The notes under the pieces: model-generated
Databases searched by the model: none
What the model was told of the DNA's origin: nothing
The model's input: only the letters and a program-made list of their open reading frames with translations
DNA from: an uncultured Granulosicoccaceae bacterium
Lineage (GTDB): Bacteria > Pseudomonadota > Gammaproteobacteria > Granulosicoccales > Granulosicoccaceae
Direction: 5' to 3'
NCBI GenBank assembly: GCA_938005265.1
Contig: CALLOA010000098.1
Location: 1 to 64,000 of the forward strand
DNA: 64,000 bases
Position numbers and translations under genes: made by a program
Part shown: positions 53,629 to 62,649 of the stretch, in pieces
Layout: every line of letters starts with the position of its first letter
Position numbering within the stretch: the stretch's first letter is position 1

Positions 53629-54969
53629 TTACAAACAGGCTAAAACTTCTTTGGCGGCACGCTCTGATGAGCGTAACGCTCCATCTACGTAGCCCGGATT
53701 TATCTCGGCTGTTTCAGTGCCAGCCCAATGAATTCTGCCACAGGGATGCGCCAGCGTATCACCGAAAACGCTAAAACTTCCAGGCTGGGACGAGCAGGAA
53801 TAGCCACCCTCAATCCAGGGTTCCAATGGCCACACGTTTTCGATGTAGTCCTGCGGTGTATGTGCTTGCCTGCCAAATACTGATGCCAGATCTGCTTTCA
53901 CCTGATCACATCGCTTCTGTTTAGTGGTATCTGACCAGATCATTGCCGTATCACCACCGATAAATCCTGCCAATATACCTCCAGTATAGTCAGGTGGTGT
54001 TATGTCTTGAAAGGCGTTTGTTATGGTTGATGTCAGATTGCCATGACCGCTGTAGCCCTGGTTGCGCCAGAACGGGGTTGGGTAGGCTATCAGGCATTTG
54101 ATAATACTGCCCATCGGCATCCGTTCCATGCAACCGGATTTTGTAAAAGGCAAAGGCGGTGTGAAATCTATGCGTGTGGCGACCGGTGGAGGGGCTGTGA
54201 TGATCACGCGTTGGGCTTTGCAGGTGATCTTATCGCTTACCACCGTGACGGATGAAGAATCCTGGGAGACGCTGCGTACGGGTGATTGCAGTATCAGTTC
54301 GTCCTGGTCAAGTTCGGCCGCCATGTGCAGGGCCAGTTGAAAGAAACCGTCCTTGAAACAATGCTGCAGCGCGCCATCGTTTATCCGTAATTCTTCATCT
54401 ATGGTTTGTTCGATAAAACTGCTGAAAAAATCCAGCATGGATAATTGGCAGGGGTGTTTGGTGAAAAATCCACGTATAACAGTGGTCAGATAGGCGCGAG
54501 CTTGAACGTCTTCAATATTTTGATTTAACCAGCTCTCGGTCGTGGATCTGTCCCAGGCTAGGGTGTCCTCGCTGTCCCAGAATCCCGGACGATGTATTTT
54601 TTCAACCCACTGCTCGATGACTTTATAGGGAGATCTGACAACTCTTTCAAATACTTCGGGATCATTTTCTTCTGTGTAAATTTCACCATCCAGTTCCAGT
54701 ATGTTGTTGCCAAATGTGGGGGTGACGTAGGTATCCATGCCATAGCGTTCTGCGACTCTGTAGCTATGGTCTTGCCCTTTACCTACCCATTGGCCACCGA
54801 GATCAACGCTTTTACCGTCAAGCACACCACCCTTGAGCCGGCCGCCGACGCGATCATTGGCTTCGAGAATCACAACCGATTTGCCCGCATCACGAAGAGT
54901 GAGTGCCGCCCAGAGTCCAGCCACTCCTGCGCCGACAACGATTACGTCAATGTTGGGTTCAGATTTCAT
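53629..54969 (-). CDS. Flavin-containing amine oxidase
   Basis: A 446-residue FAD enzyme from the ATG at 54969. The N-terminal Rossmann motif VVGAGVAGLWAALTLRDAGK is followed by VVILEANDRVGGR; the C-terminus has GRIHWAGTETAEINPGYVDGALRSSE, typical of monoamine/polyamine oxidases. No signal peptide is seen, so it is cytoplasmic. Substrate unknown; since deaminase 2 follows on the same strand they may be co-transcribed. Confidence 0.85.
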   Translation of the reverse strand: MKSEPNIDVIVVGAGVAGLWAALTLRDAGKSVVILEANDRVGGRLKGGVLDGKSVDLGGQWVGKGQDHSYRVAERYGMDTYVTPTFGNNILELDGEIYTEENDPEVFERVVRSPYKVIEQWVEKIHRPGFWDSEDTLAWDRSTTESWLNQNIEDVQARAYLTTVIRGFFTKHPCQLSMLDFFSSFIEQTIDEELRINDGALQHCFKDGFFQLALHMAAELDQDELILQSPVRSVSQDSSSVTVVSDKITCKAQRVIITAPPPVATRIDFTPPLPFTKSGCMERMPMGSIIKCLIAYPTPFWRNQGYSGHGNLTSTITNAFQDITPPDYTGGILAGFIGGDTAMIWSDTTKQKRCDQVKADLASVFGRQAHTPQDYIENVWPLEPWIEGGYSCSSQPGSFSVFGDTLAHPCGRIHWAGTETAEINPGYVDGALRSSERAAKEVLACL

Positions 54970-55173
54970 GGGAAGGAGCTGATTGTTGCGGTCAATTTGC
55001 ACAGAATGATCAATATAATCAGTAAAGGCAATACCTCTTATGATTATCTTGATGTGGCCTATGTACATACCGGGAACCTGATGAATTGCCTGTCCACTAG
55101 GCATGGACCGGGAAAACAGTTAGATTGCCCCTGCTGATATTTGCAATACTTATTGAATTTCGTTGGTGTTTGT

Positions 55174-56190
55174 ATGGCTAGCATGCTTCATATTACAAAC
55201 GGTGATAACGCAGCTGATCTTATCCGTCAGAGCGGCATAAAGGGTGATGTCTTGCCTTGGCGAGACCCGATGCATCATGGCCCGTTCCCGGCTGGCATCG
55301 AGCTTGGCGAGCTGAGCCGGTTGCGCATTCAGTATTTAAGCGGTGGGATGGAGGGCGCTGATGAAACCACCAGCCACGGATTTTCTCATCGTGATGCAAC
55401 CCTGGCCAGGGCTAGCGAGTTCGATGAGGTGATACTTTGGTTTGAGCATGACGTGCTTGATCAATTGCAGATTCTGCAACTGTTGCATTACTTCAATAAA
55501 ACGAAAAGCAAAGAGCCAAACCTGTCAATGATCTGTATTGATCACTTTGATGGGGTGCCGGGATTCAGGGGGTTAGGTCAGCTAGCGCCGGCACAGATTG
55601 CCTCGCTTTTCCCATCCAGAAACAAGCTGACGCCACTTCAATTACAACAAGCATCGCGTTGCTGGGACAGTTTTCTGGAACCCGAACCATTGGCGCTTCA
55701 GCAGTTGATAGCGACTGATATTTCCGAATTGCCGTTTATGCGCTCAGCATTGATCAGGCAATGCCAGGATTTTCCATGGTTAAGCGATGGGCTTACGCGC
55801 ACGGAGCGGCAGCTGCTAAAACTGGTGCAAGAAGGTGAGACAAAGGCGGCGCAGCTATTTGTGCGCAATATGGATTTTGAGACCTGCCTCTACATCGGAG
55901 ATGCCAGAACATACAGTGTCATTGAAAGTCTGTGCAATGGTGATAAACCGTTACTCTCAAGCAGTGATGGGCAGCCTTTCAAACACCCATATCATACTGA
56001 CATAACTGCAGAACAGTTTAAGGCTCAAAGGCTTGCCATATCTGAATTCGGGCGGCAGGTTCTGGCAGGTAAAATCGCAAGTTCAGAAGTGCTGGATCGA
56101 GACGGATGGTTAGGGGGTGTGCATTTGCTGGCTGGTCGCTCTGTCTGGTACTGGGATGAAAATGGCCAGGTTTTCCAGCATGGTATTTAA
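55174..56190 (+). CDS. DUF1835-family protein
   Basis: A 338-residue cytoplasmic protein from the ATG at 55174. The N-terminal domain LHITNGDNAADLIRQSGIKGDVLPWRD matches DUF1835; a second, DUF3658-like helical region runs to about 310. The family is common in proteobacteria and Bacillus but has no assigned reaction. It is convergent with the Ala-rich lipoprotein gene. Confidence 0.75.
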   Translation: MASMLHITNGDNAADLIRQSGIKGDVLPWRDPMHHGPFPAGIELGELSRLRIQYLSGGMEGADETTSHGFSHRDATLARASEFDEVILWFEHDVLDQLQILQLLHYFNKTKSKEPNLSMICIDHFDGVPGFRGLGQLAPAQIASLFPSRNKLTPLQLQQASRCWDSFLEPEPLALQQLIATDISELPFMRSALIRQCQDFPWLSDGLTRTERQLLKLVQEGETKAAQLFVRNMDFETCLYIGDARTYSVIESLCNGDKPLLSSSDGQPFKHPYHTDITAEQFKAQRLAISEFGRQVLAGKIASSEVLDRDGWLGGVHLLAGRSVWYWDENGQVFQHGI

Positions 56191-56247
56191 GGTGGTCAAT
56201 GGGCGTCCCTGCCCAAAGTAACTGATATGGATTCGTCAAGTTTCGTT

Positions 56248-56267
56248 AGCACCGAAATTCCGGTGCT
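56248..56267. other. Hairpin between convergent genes
   Basis: Perfect 7-bp stem AGCACCG, loop AAATTC, CGGTGCT. There is no T-run, so termination is possible but not certain. It lies between the DUF1835 stop and the lipoprotein stop. Confidence 0.55.
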
Positions 56268-56300
56268 CGAAATCGTCGGACTTGATCCGTTGGATTGGAA

Positions 56301-57914
56301 TCAATAAACCCAGTTTGCAACGTTCTGCAGCTGCTCTTCGGTCAAGCCTTCAACCAGTGGGCTACCTGCTGCCGGTGTTACATCAAATTGGGCGGCGGCA
56401 AGCACAGCCTCGCTGCCTGCAGCGGCCATAGAGTGAAAGAACATCAAGGAGCGTTGCTCACCAGCGGGTATAGTCAGGTCGATACGAGCATTTAGCCCTT
56501 GAGGTCCTGCGCAGTTAAATACCTCGCGGCTGGTAAAGACAGTGCTTGAAGCCGGTGAATCGGGCCCGAAAAATACCGTAGTGTTGGTTGGATCGCCACC
56601 CTCTGCAAAGTCATCAGTGATGACCCATCGATCTTCTGCATCAAAACTGGTATTGCCGTTACTTGAAACGGATACGAAAGTGGAGCCATCCGAACCAAAG
56701 TTTGATGCGTGATTGATAATCACAGAAATATCGTTTGCTGTTGAGTTGCTGAAGGTTGTGAAATTTCTCAATACAGGTTGAGTGCTGATGGCTCGGTATT
56801 CAGTTGTAATTTCCAGATTGGCAAGTGGAACAGACGCAAAGTTGGTTGTATTGTCAGTTGCTGAACGTAACCAGCCTCCGATTTGTTCGCCATTGACCCA
56901 CATTAACGACGCGTAGTCGAATGCATCGCCGTGCCCTGGAATTGATGCGTCGATAATGCCAACGCCTGCACCGGCACCGGCAGAAGCGCAATTTCCGCCT
57001 GAAGGCATACCGTTGGTTGTGCTAGTGCCATCACTTATGGTCCAGCGTGCAGAACCTCCACCATTAAGTACTGCTGTGTTAGAAGGCGCTTCACCGGCGG
57101 CAATATCTGCTGGCGTGGTGAGTGTGACCGTTGATGCTTCACTTCTGTTGCCTTCGTCGTCTATCGCAATAACGGTATAAGTGTACTCAGTTTCCGGTTG
57201 CACCTGATCATCGTAGAAACTTAGTGCGTCAATCATGGGTGTCAGTAATTCATCATTGCGAAAAACGTCATAACCCAGAACCCAGCCGTTGTCTGTAGAA
57301 CGGGTCCAGAATATTTCCAGATCAAATCCTGAGTACTCAATACTTAGTACTTGATCGGGAGCTGATGGTGGCATCAGTGCGGCCAGCGCTTCGGCCTCAG
57401 CCGCTGCTGCTTCAGCTGCGGCCTGTGCTTCAGCTGCGGCCTGTGCTTCAGCTGCTGCTTGTGCTTCAGCTGCGGCCTGTGCTTCAGCTGCGGCCTGTGC
57501 TTCAGCTGCGGCTTGTGCCTCTGCTGCGGCTTGTGCGTCAGCCGCTGCTTGTGCCTCAGCCGCTGCTTGTGCTTCAGCTGCGGCCTGTGCTTCAGCTGCG
57601 GCCTGTGCTTCAGCTGCGGCTTGTGCTTCAGCTGCGGCTTGTGCTTCAGCTGCTGCCTGTGCTTCAGCTGCGGCTTGTGCCTCAGCTGCGGCTTGTGCGT
57701 CAGCTGCTGCCTGGTTGTTCGTATCTTCCTCAGCTACCAAAGCAGGCGTATCATCTGCCAAAATTTGATTACTATTATCGGAAGAGCTACCGCTACCGCC
57801 GCCGCAGCTGGCAAGTAGTGTGAATGCAGCGATGACACTACTATTGCGAATCAGGTTCGACCGATCGTTGTAGATGCAATGATTCAAATTCTGCTTATTG
57901 TTTTCTTGTTTCAT
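56301..57914 (-). CDS. Ala-rich hexapeptide-repeat lipoprotein with an FN3 module
   Basis: A 537-residue protein from the ATG at 57914, which has a GAGG ribosome site. A lipobox (LLASC) follows a 45-residue N-terminus. Then 17 copies of the hexapeptide QAAAEA (or QAAADA) form a long helix-prone stalk (about 65-170), followed by a fibronectin type III-like domain (about 185-275, with LEIFWTRSTDNGWVLGYDVF) and a C-terminal domain of 260 residues rich in Ser/Asn/Gly. A cell-surface protein held away from the membrane by the stalk is the simplest reading. Confidence 0.85.
   Translation of the reverse strand: MKQENNKQNLNHCIYNDRSNLIRNSSVIAAFTLLASCGGGSGSSSDNSNQILADDTPALVAEEDTNNQAAADAQAAAEAQAAAEAQAAAEAQAAAEAQAAAEAQAAAEAQAAAEAQAAAEAQAAADAQAAAEAQAAAEAQAAAEAQAAAEAQAAAEAQAAAEAQAAAEAAAAEAEALAALMPPSAPDQVLSIEYSGFDLEIFWTRSTDNGWVLGYDVFRNDELLTPMIDALSFYDDQVQPETEYTYTVIAIDDEGNRSEASTVTLTTPADIAAGEAPSNTAVLNGGGSARWTISDGTSTTNGMPSGGNCASAGAGAGVGIIDASIPGHGDAFDYASLMWVNGEQIGGWLRSATDNTTNFASVPLANLEITTEYRAISTQPVLRNFTTFSNSTANDISVIINHASNFGSDGSTFVSVSSNGNTSFDAEDRWVITDDFAEGGDPTNTTVFFGPDSPASSTVFTSREVFNCAGPQGLNARIDLTIPAGEQRSLMFFHSMAAAGSEAVLAAAQFDVTPAAGSPLVEGLTEEQLQNVANWVY
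57409..57714 (-). repeat. 17 tandem 18-bp repeats inside the lipoprotein gene
   Basis: Plus-strand unit GCTTCAGCTGCGGCCTGT repeats 17 times without gaps, with third-position and a few first-position changes; two units carry Asp (GCGTCA) instead of Glu. Copy number is likely to vary between isolates without shifting the frame. Confidence 0.97.
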
Positions 57915-58431
57915 GTCGCTTTCCTCTTTGCCTGGTTCTTTGTGCTGTGCGCATTTTGTCACAGTGCTGGTGTTATTGCTGCGTGCCTGTGTTTGTATCT
58001 GGTGTAACCAGGTGACGTGTTGGTAAATCTTTAGTTGAAAACCGCACCCCTAACGCTGGATTAACATTGCTGCCAATAGTTTGTCGCAAAGTGTTTTACG
58101 TACTTTTACATTCTGAATTGCGATTACGTTTATCGTGAAAATGATCGTTATCAATGCTTGAGTTTATTGCCTGCCGGAACTGTTGCGAACGGTGCCTGGT
58201 TGAGCTGCCCTGGTCCAGCCTGCGATATAGCTAAAACTTGTTTCATTTATTGCAGTTCGATTTAATGACTGCATATTACTGTATGTTTGGGAATAATATC
58301 CTAAAAAATGCGCAATGTTTAGGCTTCAATGCCCGAACTGAGAACTGGTCAGAATGTGCCGTCTGGGTATGCCTGTTTACGGTCGGGCTGCCACCCTTTA
58401 TCCAACCTGCAATGCGATCGCGAAACTACTA
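57915..58431. other. 517-bp divergent intergenic region, nothing identified
   Basis: Lies between the Ala-rich lipoprotein and the second RCC1-like gene, which are divergent, so both promoters should be here. I see no repeat, RNA gene or clear operator; it is AT-rich near 58060-58150 and 58230-58320. Confidence 0.45.
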
Positions 58432-60072
58432 ATGAATAAAAGAACAGTGAAGCCCATATTGGCGGCCTTTTCGGCGTTAACTCTGCTGTGGTTAAACACA
58501 GGGTTGAATCACGCCTATGCCCAGTCTTTCGAGCAGGTGGCAGTGGGCAGCATGCATATCTGCGCGCTTGATTCGGCGGGGCAGGTAGAGTGTACGACAG
58601 CACCTGGTGCTGATCGCTTTTCGAAGCCGAATGACTTGCCGCTTATGAGCGAGATCACGGCTGGCCAACAACACACTTGTGGTATCACGCTAGACGGCAA
58701 TGTGGAATGTTGGGGTGTAAACTTCGCTGGTGTTTTGGATGTGCCGGTATTTAATGCGCCGGTTGTCGATATAGCCGCGGGTTTTAACCACACCTGTGCA
58801 GTCGATGCTGAAAACCGTGCACAGTGTTGGGGTCTTAATACGAACAGCCAACTTGATGTGCCTGAGACTGCAGGCGGATTTATCAAAGTTGCTGCGGCCG
58901 AAAATTATTCCTGTGGTATCGAATCCAATGGCGATATTGTTTGCTGGACAACTGATTTTGAGGTTCAAGCCGGCACGGTGATTCCAGGTCCTTTTCTGGA
59001 CCTCGACCTGTCTTCCACGCATGCCTGTGGAATCAGAGGCACAGGTGATATTGAATGCTGGCTTGATCTTACCGGTTCGAATCAACCCAATGCACCAGGT
59101 AATGGCCCTTACATTGATCTTGTCGCCAGCAATTTTGCGATCTGCGGTTTGACAACAGACCAATTACTGGATTGCTCGTTTGGCGTTGAAGCCCTGGGGT
59201 TCTCTGACAGGGATTCTGCTATCTCTCAATTCCCGCTTGATGAACGCTTTTCCTCGATCGAGCGAAGCATACCCTTAACCGCTTCATTCAACTTCATCGC
59301 ACCATTGTGCGGTGTGCGTGCAGACACGAATACATTAACCTGCTTTGGTGATGGCGGTGCTGCCGGTTTACCCGCACCTCCGGGTGCCAGCCCCATGGCT
59401 GCTCCTGTTGCTGCCAACAATATTATTCTGGGTTTGACGGCCCAAGTGTACGATGTCAATGCTCTGGAGCTATTTTGGAATCGAGTGCCTCATGTGGTAC
59501 CAGCTATTTCTGTCGAAGTGCATCGTGACGGCGAGTTGCTGACTACAACGAATGCGTCGTTCAGTTTTTTTGATACTGAAACAGTAAGCAATGAAGAGAC
59601 TCGATATCGTGTTCGAACGGTGGACGCCGCAGGCAACTTGGGTGAATTTTCGAATGAGGTTATTGTCAATCGCCAGACCCGGCAGGTACTCATAGGCGAT
59701 ACTATAGTTGCCGGATCTGTACCTGCCGGTGAAAACCCAAGGCCTGTAAATGCTTCGCGTATCGGCGAGTTAACGTTCACACCGCTGAATTTTTTCAATA
59801 GACCGAACAGGGATTCGCTTATATTAAACTGGGATTTCGTTAATCTGTCGGATGCTACGGTTGCGGGATTTGAAATCCGGGTTGATGGAGAAGTTGTTGG
59901 CTTTACAAGCTCAACATTATTTGTTGATGACCAGCTAACACTTGATAGTTGTCGAATCTACAGTGTTGCTGCGATTGCTGATGATGGGGCGATTCTGGAT
60001 TTTAGATCGATTGTATACAATGTGAGGCAAAGTGATGTTTTCCGTTGCACTCAGGGTCTTATCGGGTTCTGA
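58432..60072 (+). CDS. Secreted RCC1-like repeat protein, second paralogue
   Basis: A 546-residue protein from the ATG at 58432, with a signal peptide ending AYAQ. RCC1-like units with Cys pairs (ICALDSAGQVECTT, TCGITLDGNVECWG, TCAVDAENRAQCWG, SCGIESNGDIVCW) fill about 30-270, then two FN3-like modules (about 300-410 and 450-540) with LELFWNRVPHVVPAISVEVH and EVHRDGELLTTTNASFSF. It has the same architecture as the protein at 24443, so the two arose by duplication. Confidence 0.82.
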   Translation: MNKRTVKPILAAFSALTLLWLNTGLNHAYAQSFEQVAVGSMHICALDSAGQVECTTAPGADRFSKPNDLPLMSEITAGQQHTCGITLDGNVECWGVNFAGVLDVPVFNAPVVDIAAGFNHTCAVDAENRAQCWGLNTNSQLDVPETAGGFIKVAAAENYSCGIESNGDIVCWTTDFEVQAGTVIPGPFLDLDLSSTHACGIRGTGDIECWLDLTGSNQPNAPGNGPYIDLVASNFAICGLTTDQLLDCSFGVEALGFSDRDSAISQFPLDERFSSIERSIPLTASFNFIAPLCGVRADTNTLTCFGDGGAAGLPAPPGASPMAAPVAANNIILGLTAQVYDVNALELFWNRVPHVVPAISVEVHRDGELLTTTNASFSFFDTETVSNEETRYRVRTVDAAGNLGEFSNEVIVNRQTRQVLIGDTIVAGSVPAGENPRPVNASRIGELTFTPLNFFNRPNRDSLILNWDFVNLSDATVAGFEIRVDGEVVGFTSSTLFVDDQLTLDSCRIYSVAAIADDGAILDFRSIVYNVRQSDVFRCTQGLIGF

Positions 60073-60129
60073 CAGTTACTTGATAGTGATTTTCTATGCA
60101 AGGTATTATCCCAATCTGGAATACTAAAA

Positions 60130-61386
60130 TTGAAGCGTCATAGTTGGCCCGAGAATCACTGGCACTGGCCGGTGGAGCTGACGCATCAGCATGGGGTGCG
60201 TTGCAGGGACTTGGTGTTTACCGGTGGACAGGCTGATCTCGACAAAAAGGGTAATGTCGTTAATCCTGAATTACTTAAACCTCAATGTAAAAATGTGATT
60301 GGGTTTGTCAGGGATATTCTGTATGACCTTGATGCATCGCTTGAGCACGTAGTTCGATGGGTTGTGTACTTTGTCGGTGATGCAACAGATGAAGCCTACA
60401 TTTTGTCACAGCTTGACAAAGCAACATCTGACAACTGTATGCCCACAGTATCAACCGTCTGTCTGCCCGCGCTGTGTTACCCCGGCATGAGAATAGAGCT
60501 GGAAGCCATTGCCTGGTGTCCTGAAACGAATTCCGCTGCACCGAATTCTGCCGCAACGAATGCCGCTGCAACGAATGCCGCAAGCCTCCCTCACTATGCT
60601 TATGATGAAACTTTACCCATGCTTGCACCGGGTTTCTCTCATGCCGTTCGCTGTAACGATCTGATTTTTACCAGTGATTGTTCTGCAACAGGGCCATCAG
60701 GTGATGTCGCGAGTCCCGGTAATCTGCTCGCACAGACAGAGCTGATGATGGATACACTGGAACGCACATTAGGTCTTGTGGGTGCCACGCTCGCGGACGT
60801 ACTCAAGTTAAACGTGTTCTACCAAGGAGACGGCACGGCTGAAAACTGGGCGGAGCCTGCGCTTATTCGGGCTTCACGTTTTCCTGATCCAGGGCCTGCT
60901 GCAACCGGCATAGCTGTACCGGGTTTTTCTCTTCCCGGACTGATGACCAAAATTGCAGTCACTGCTGGTGTTGAAGCGCTAGAGGTTGATCGCGATTTTG
61001 CCTGGCCTGAGGGTCATTGGGACTGGACTGAGAAGTTGCCTTACAAGCATGGTAACCGCTTTAAACGATTGATTCATTTGGGTGGTCAGGTGGCCCTGGA
61101 TCAGAATGCAAATGTTATACATCCCGATAACATGGTTGAGCAGACTCGCGTAGCAATGCAAAATATTGAATCCGTATTGGCGGAGCTGGGTGGAACACTT
61201 GCGGATGTTGTGAAGGTGACTACCTTCTACCAAGGCAATGCATCGGCTGCTGCCTTGCACGAAAATCTGCTGATACGATCAGGCTCCTATCAATTTCCCG
61301 GTCCTGCCACTTCTGGCATTCCGGTAACTCACCTGGTCTATGAATCGATGCTGATTGAAATTGAAGTTATCGCCATGCTGAATTGA
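60130..61386 (+). CDS. Triple RidA (YjgF/Rid) domain fusion
   Basis: A 418-residue protein from a TTG start, 57 bases after the RCC1-like gene. Three RidA-type domains follow each other (about 5-135, 155-285 and 290-418), each with the pattern LIHLGGQVALD, TLADVVKVTTFYQG and ending IELEAIA or IEIEVIA. The Arg of the ARLP motif that RidA uses for imine hydrolysis is absent in all three (CLPAL, AVPGF and PVTHL at that place), so it belongs with the non-RidA Rid subfamilies and may not have enamine deaminase activity. Domains 1 and 3 resemble each other most (WPEGHW, WPENHW). A repetitive Asn/Ala linker joins 1 and 2. Confidence 0.82.
   Translation: MKRHSWPENHWHWPVELTHQHGVRCRDLVFTGGQADLDKKGNVVNPELLKPQCKNVIGFVRDILYDLDASLEHVVRWVVYFVGDATDEAYILSQLDKATSDNCMPTVSTVCLPALCYPGMRIELEAIAWCPETNSAAPNSAATNAAATNAASLPHYAYDETLPMLAPGFSHAVRCNDLIFTSDCSATGPSGDVASPGNLLAQTELMMDTLERTLGLVGATLADVLKLNVFYQGDGTAENWAEPALIRASRFPDPGPAATGIAVPGFSLPGLMTKIAVTAGVEALEVDRDFAWPEGHWDWTEKLPYKHGNRFKRLIHLGGQVALDQNANVIHPDNMVEQTRVAMQNIESVLAELGGTLADVVKVTTFYQGNASAAALHENLLIRSGSYQFPGPATSGIPVTHLVYESMLIEIEVIAMLN
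60526..60585 (+). repeat. Four tandem 15-bp repeats encoding an Asn/Ala linker
   Basis: ACGAATTCCGCTGCA, CCGAATTCTGCCGCA, ACGAATGCCGCTGCA and ACGAATGCCGCAAGC follow each other in frame and encode the TNSAA-type linker between RidA domains 1 and 2. Confidence 0.92.
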
Positions 61387-61453
61387 ACCGTTGTTCCGTT
61401 GTCCAGATGCGAGGTTGCCCCGCGTTGGTAGACTCCTTCGCCGGGCCGGCAAG

Positions 61454-61478
61454 ACTGTCTGCTGAGATTGCAGACAGT
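61454..61478. other. Perfect 9-bp hairpin between convergent genes
   Basis: ACTGTCTGC, loop TGAGATT, GCAGACAGT. It lies in the 221-bp gap between the triple-RidA stop and the EamA gene stop. No U-run follows; it may still slow or end transcription. A 90-residue frame through this gap has no good start and was not called. Confidence 0.6.
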
Positions 61479-61607
61479 ATCCTGTCTGAATATGAGGACG
61501 ATACAGCTCTGACAGCGCCAGTACCCTTCACCAAATTTCGAGATGACCGAATCAGTTGGCGAGAGCTGGAACCTTGGTGTTTTGCGTTATTTATTTTGTG
61601 GACAGCA

Positions 61608-62510
61608 TTATTTACTGGACAGCACGTACTCACGATAGCTGGTATACAGCCCTGAAACCACTATGATGATGCAGCCCAGCAGCGTCCAATGGTCTGGCAG
61701 CTCGTTGAAAATAATATAGCCATAAAATGTGCTCCAGATTATCAACGTGTAGTGGATAGGGGCAAGCACAACAGATTGCGTTATATCCAGTGCTCTGATA
61801 ATCAATATTTCACCTGCTCCGGCCAGAATGGTCAGCCCTGCTATCAGGGCAAGTGTTTTGCTTCCCGGCGGAGTTACCCACACAAACGGCATTGCCAGGC
61901 TACTAACAGAAAATGCCACGATAGACGTGTAGGCGACGGTGGTGATAACAGGGTCTATCCCGCTGAGCCAGCGTGATAGCAGTTGCCGGATGGCAAAGAA
62001 TATTGCCGCTACCACGACCAGCAGTATGGCGGGGCTGAACACTCCCAAGCCGGGCCTGATGACAATCAACATGCCGATAAACCCGGCAAGTACAGCCAGC
62101 CATCGACGAATGCCTACAGGTTCTTTCAAGAGTACAGCACCAAAAACAGTAACGATAAAAGGTGCAATAAAAGTTACAGCGACCGCATCAGCTAGTGGCA
62201 CATAGGCTACCGCATAGATAAAGCAGGCTGCCGAGCCCGATGCGACAACTCCCCTTAGAATTTGCAGTTTAGGTTTTGCCGTTCTGAGTATGGCAGGGCC
62301 CCTGACTGCAAGTAAAAAACACACGCCTGTAAACAGACCTAAGGTCCGCATCCACACAATTTGCAAAGGATGGAAGGATTCTGTCAGCAGCTTGGCAATG
62401 CTGTCGCTGGCCGCGAAAGAGAAAAATCCAAGTGCCATTAATGCTATACCGGCAACACTATTGTGTTTTTGCTGTGGGTTTAGCTGTGAACTGGCAGCCT
62501 GGGTTTGCAT
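61608..62510 (-). CDS. EamA/DMT-family transporter
   Basis: A 300-residue inner-membrane protein with ten hydrophobic segments in two EamA halves (FFSFAASDSIAKLLTESFHP and FIGMLIVIRPGLGVF, then a second half with TVAYTSIVAFSVSSLAMP and LAPIHYTLIIWSTFYGYIIF). The DMT superfamily exports amino acids, purines, nucleotide sugars or quaternary amines; the substrate cannot be deduced. The gene is monocistronic, convergent with the triple-RidA gene. Confidence 0.88.
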   Translation of the reverse strand: MQTQAASSQLNPQQKHNSVAGIALMALGFFSFAASDSIAKLLTESFHPLQIVWMRTLGLFTGVCFLLAVRGPAILRTAKPKLQILRGVVASGSAACFIYAVAYVPLADAVAVTFIAPFIVTVFGAVLLKEPVGIRRWLAVLAGFIGMLIVIRPGLGVFSPAILLVVVAAIFFAIRQLLSRWLSGIDPVITTVAYTSIVAFSVSSLAMPFVWVTPPGSKTLALIAGLTILAGAGEILIIRALDITQSVVLAPIHYTLIIWSTFYGYIIFNELPDHWTLLGCIIIVVSGLYTSYREYVLSSK

Positions 62511-62649
62511 GAATGGCTTGAAGGGATCTCAGGTTATCGGCGCACAGCCAAACGCTGGTAAAAGAACGTACCAACGGGATAGCAGATTGATAAGCGGATT
62601 GAAGCCTACAGGCTATACACAATTAGCGCCTGAGGCAAACCTTGCTTTA

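Noticed and set aside
57409-57714. CRISPR array
   Set aside because: 18-bp units follow each other with no spacers and are in frame within a lipoprotein gene.
57459-57818. Cys-rich repeat protein on the plus strand (FSCGLC repeats)
   Set aside because: It is only the antisense reading of the 18-bp Ala-rich repeat in the lipoprotein gene.
61383-61655. 90-codon plus-strand frame after the triple-RidA gene
   Set aside because: Starts on a TTG overlapping the previous stop, has no ribosome site, runs into the opposite EamA gene and crosses a perfect hairpin; composition does not look like a protein.
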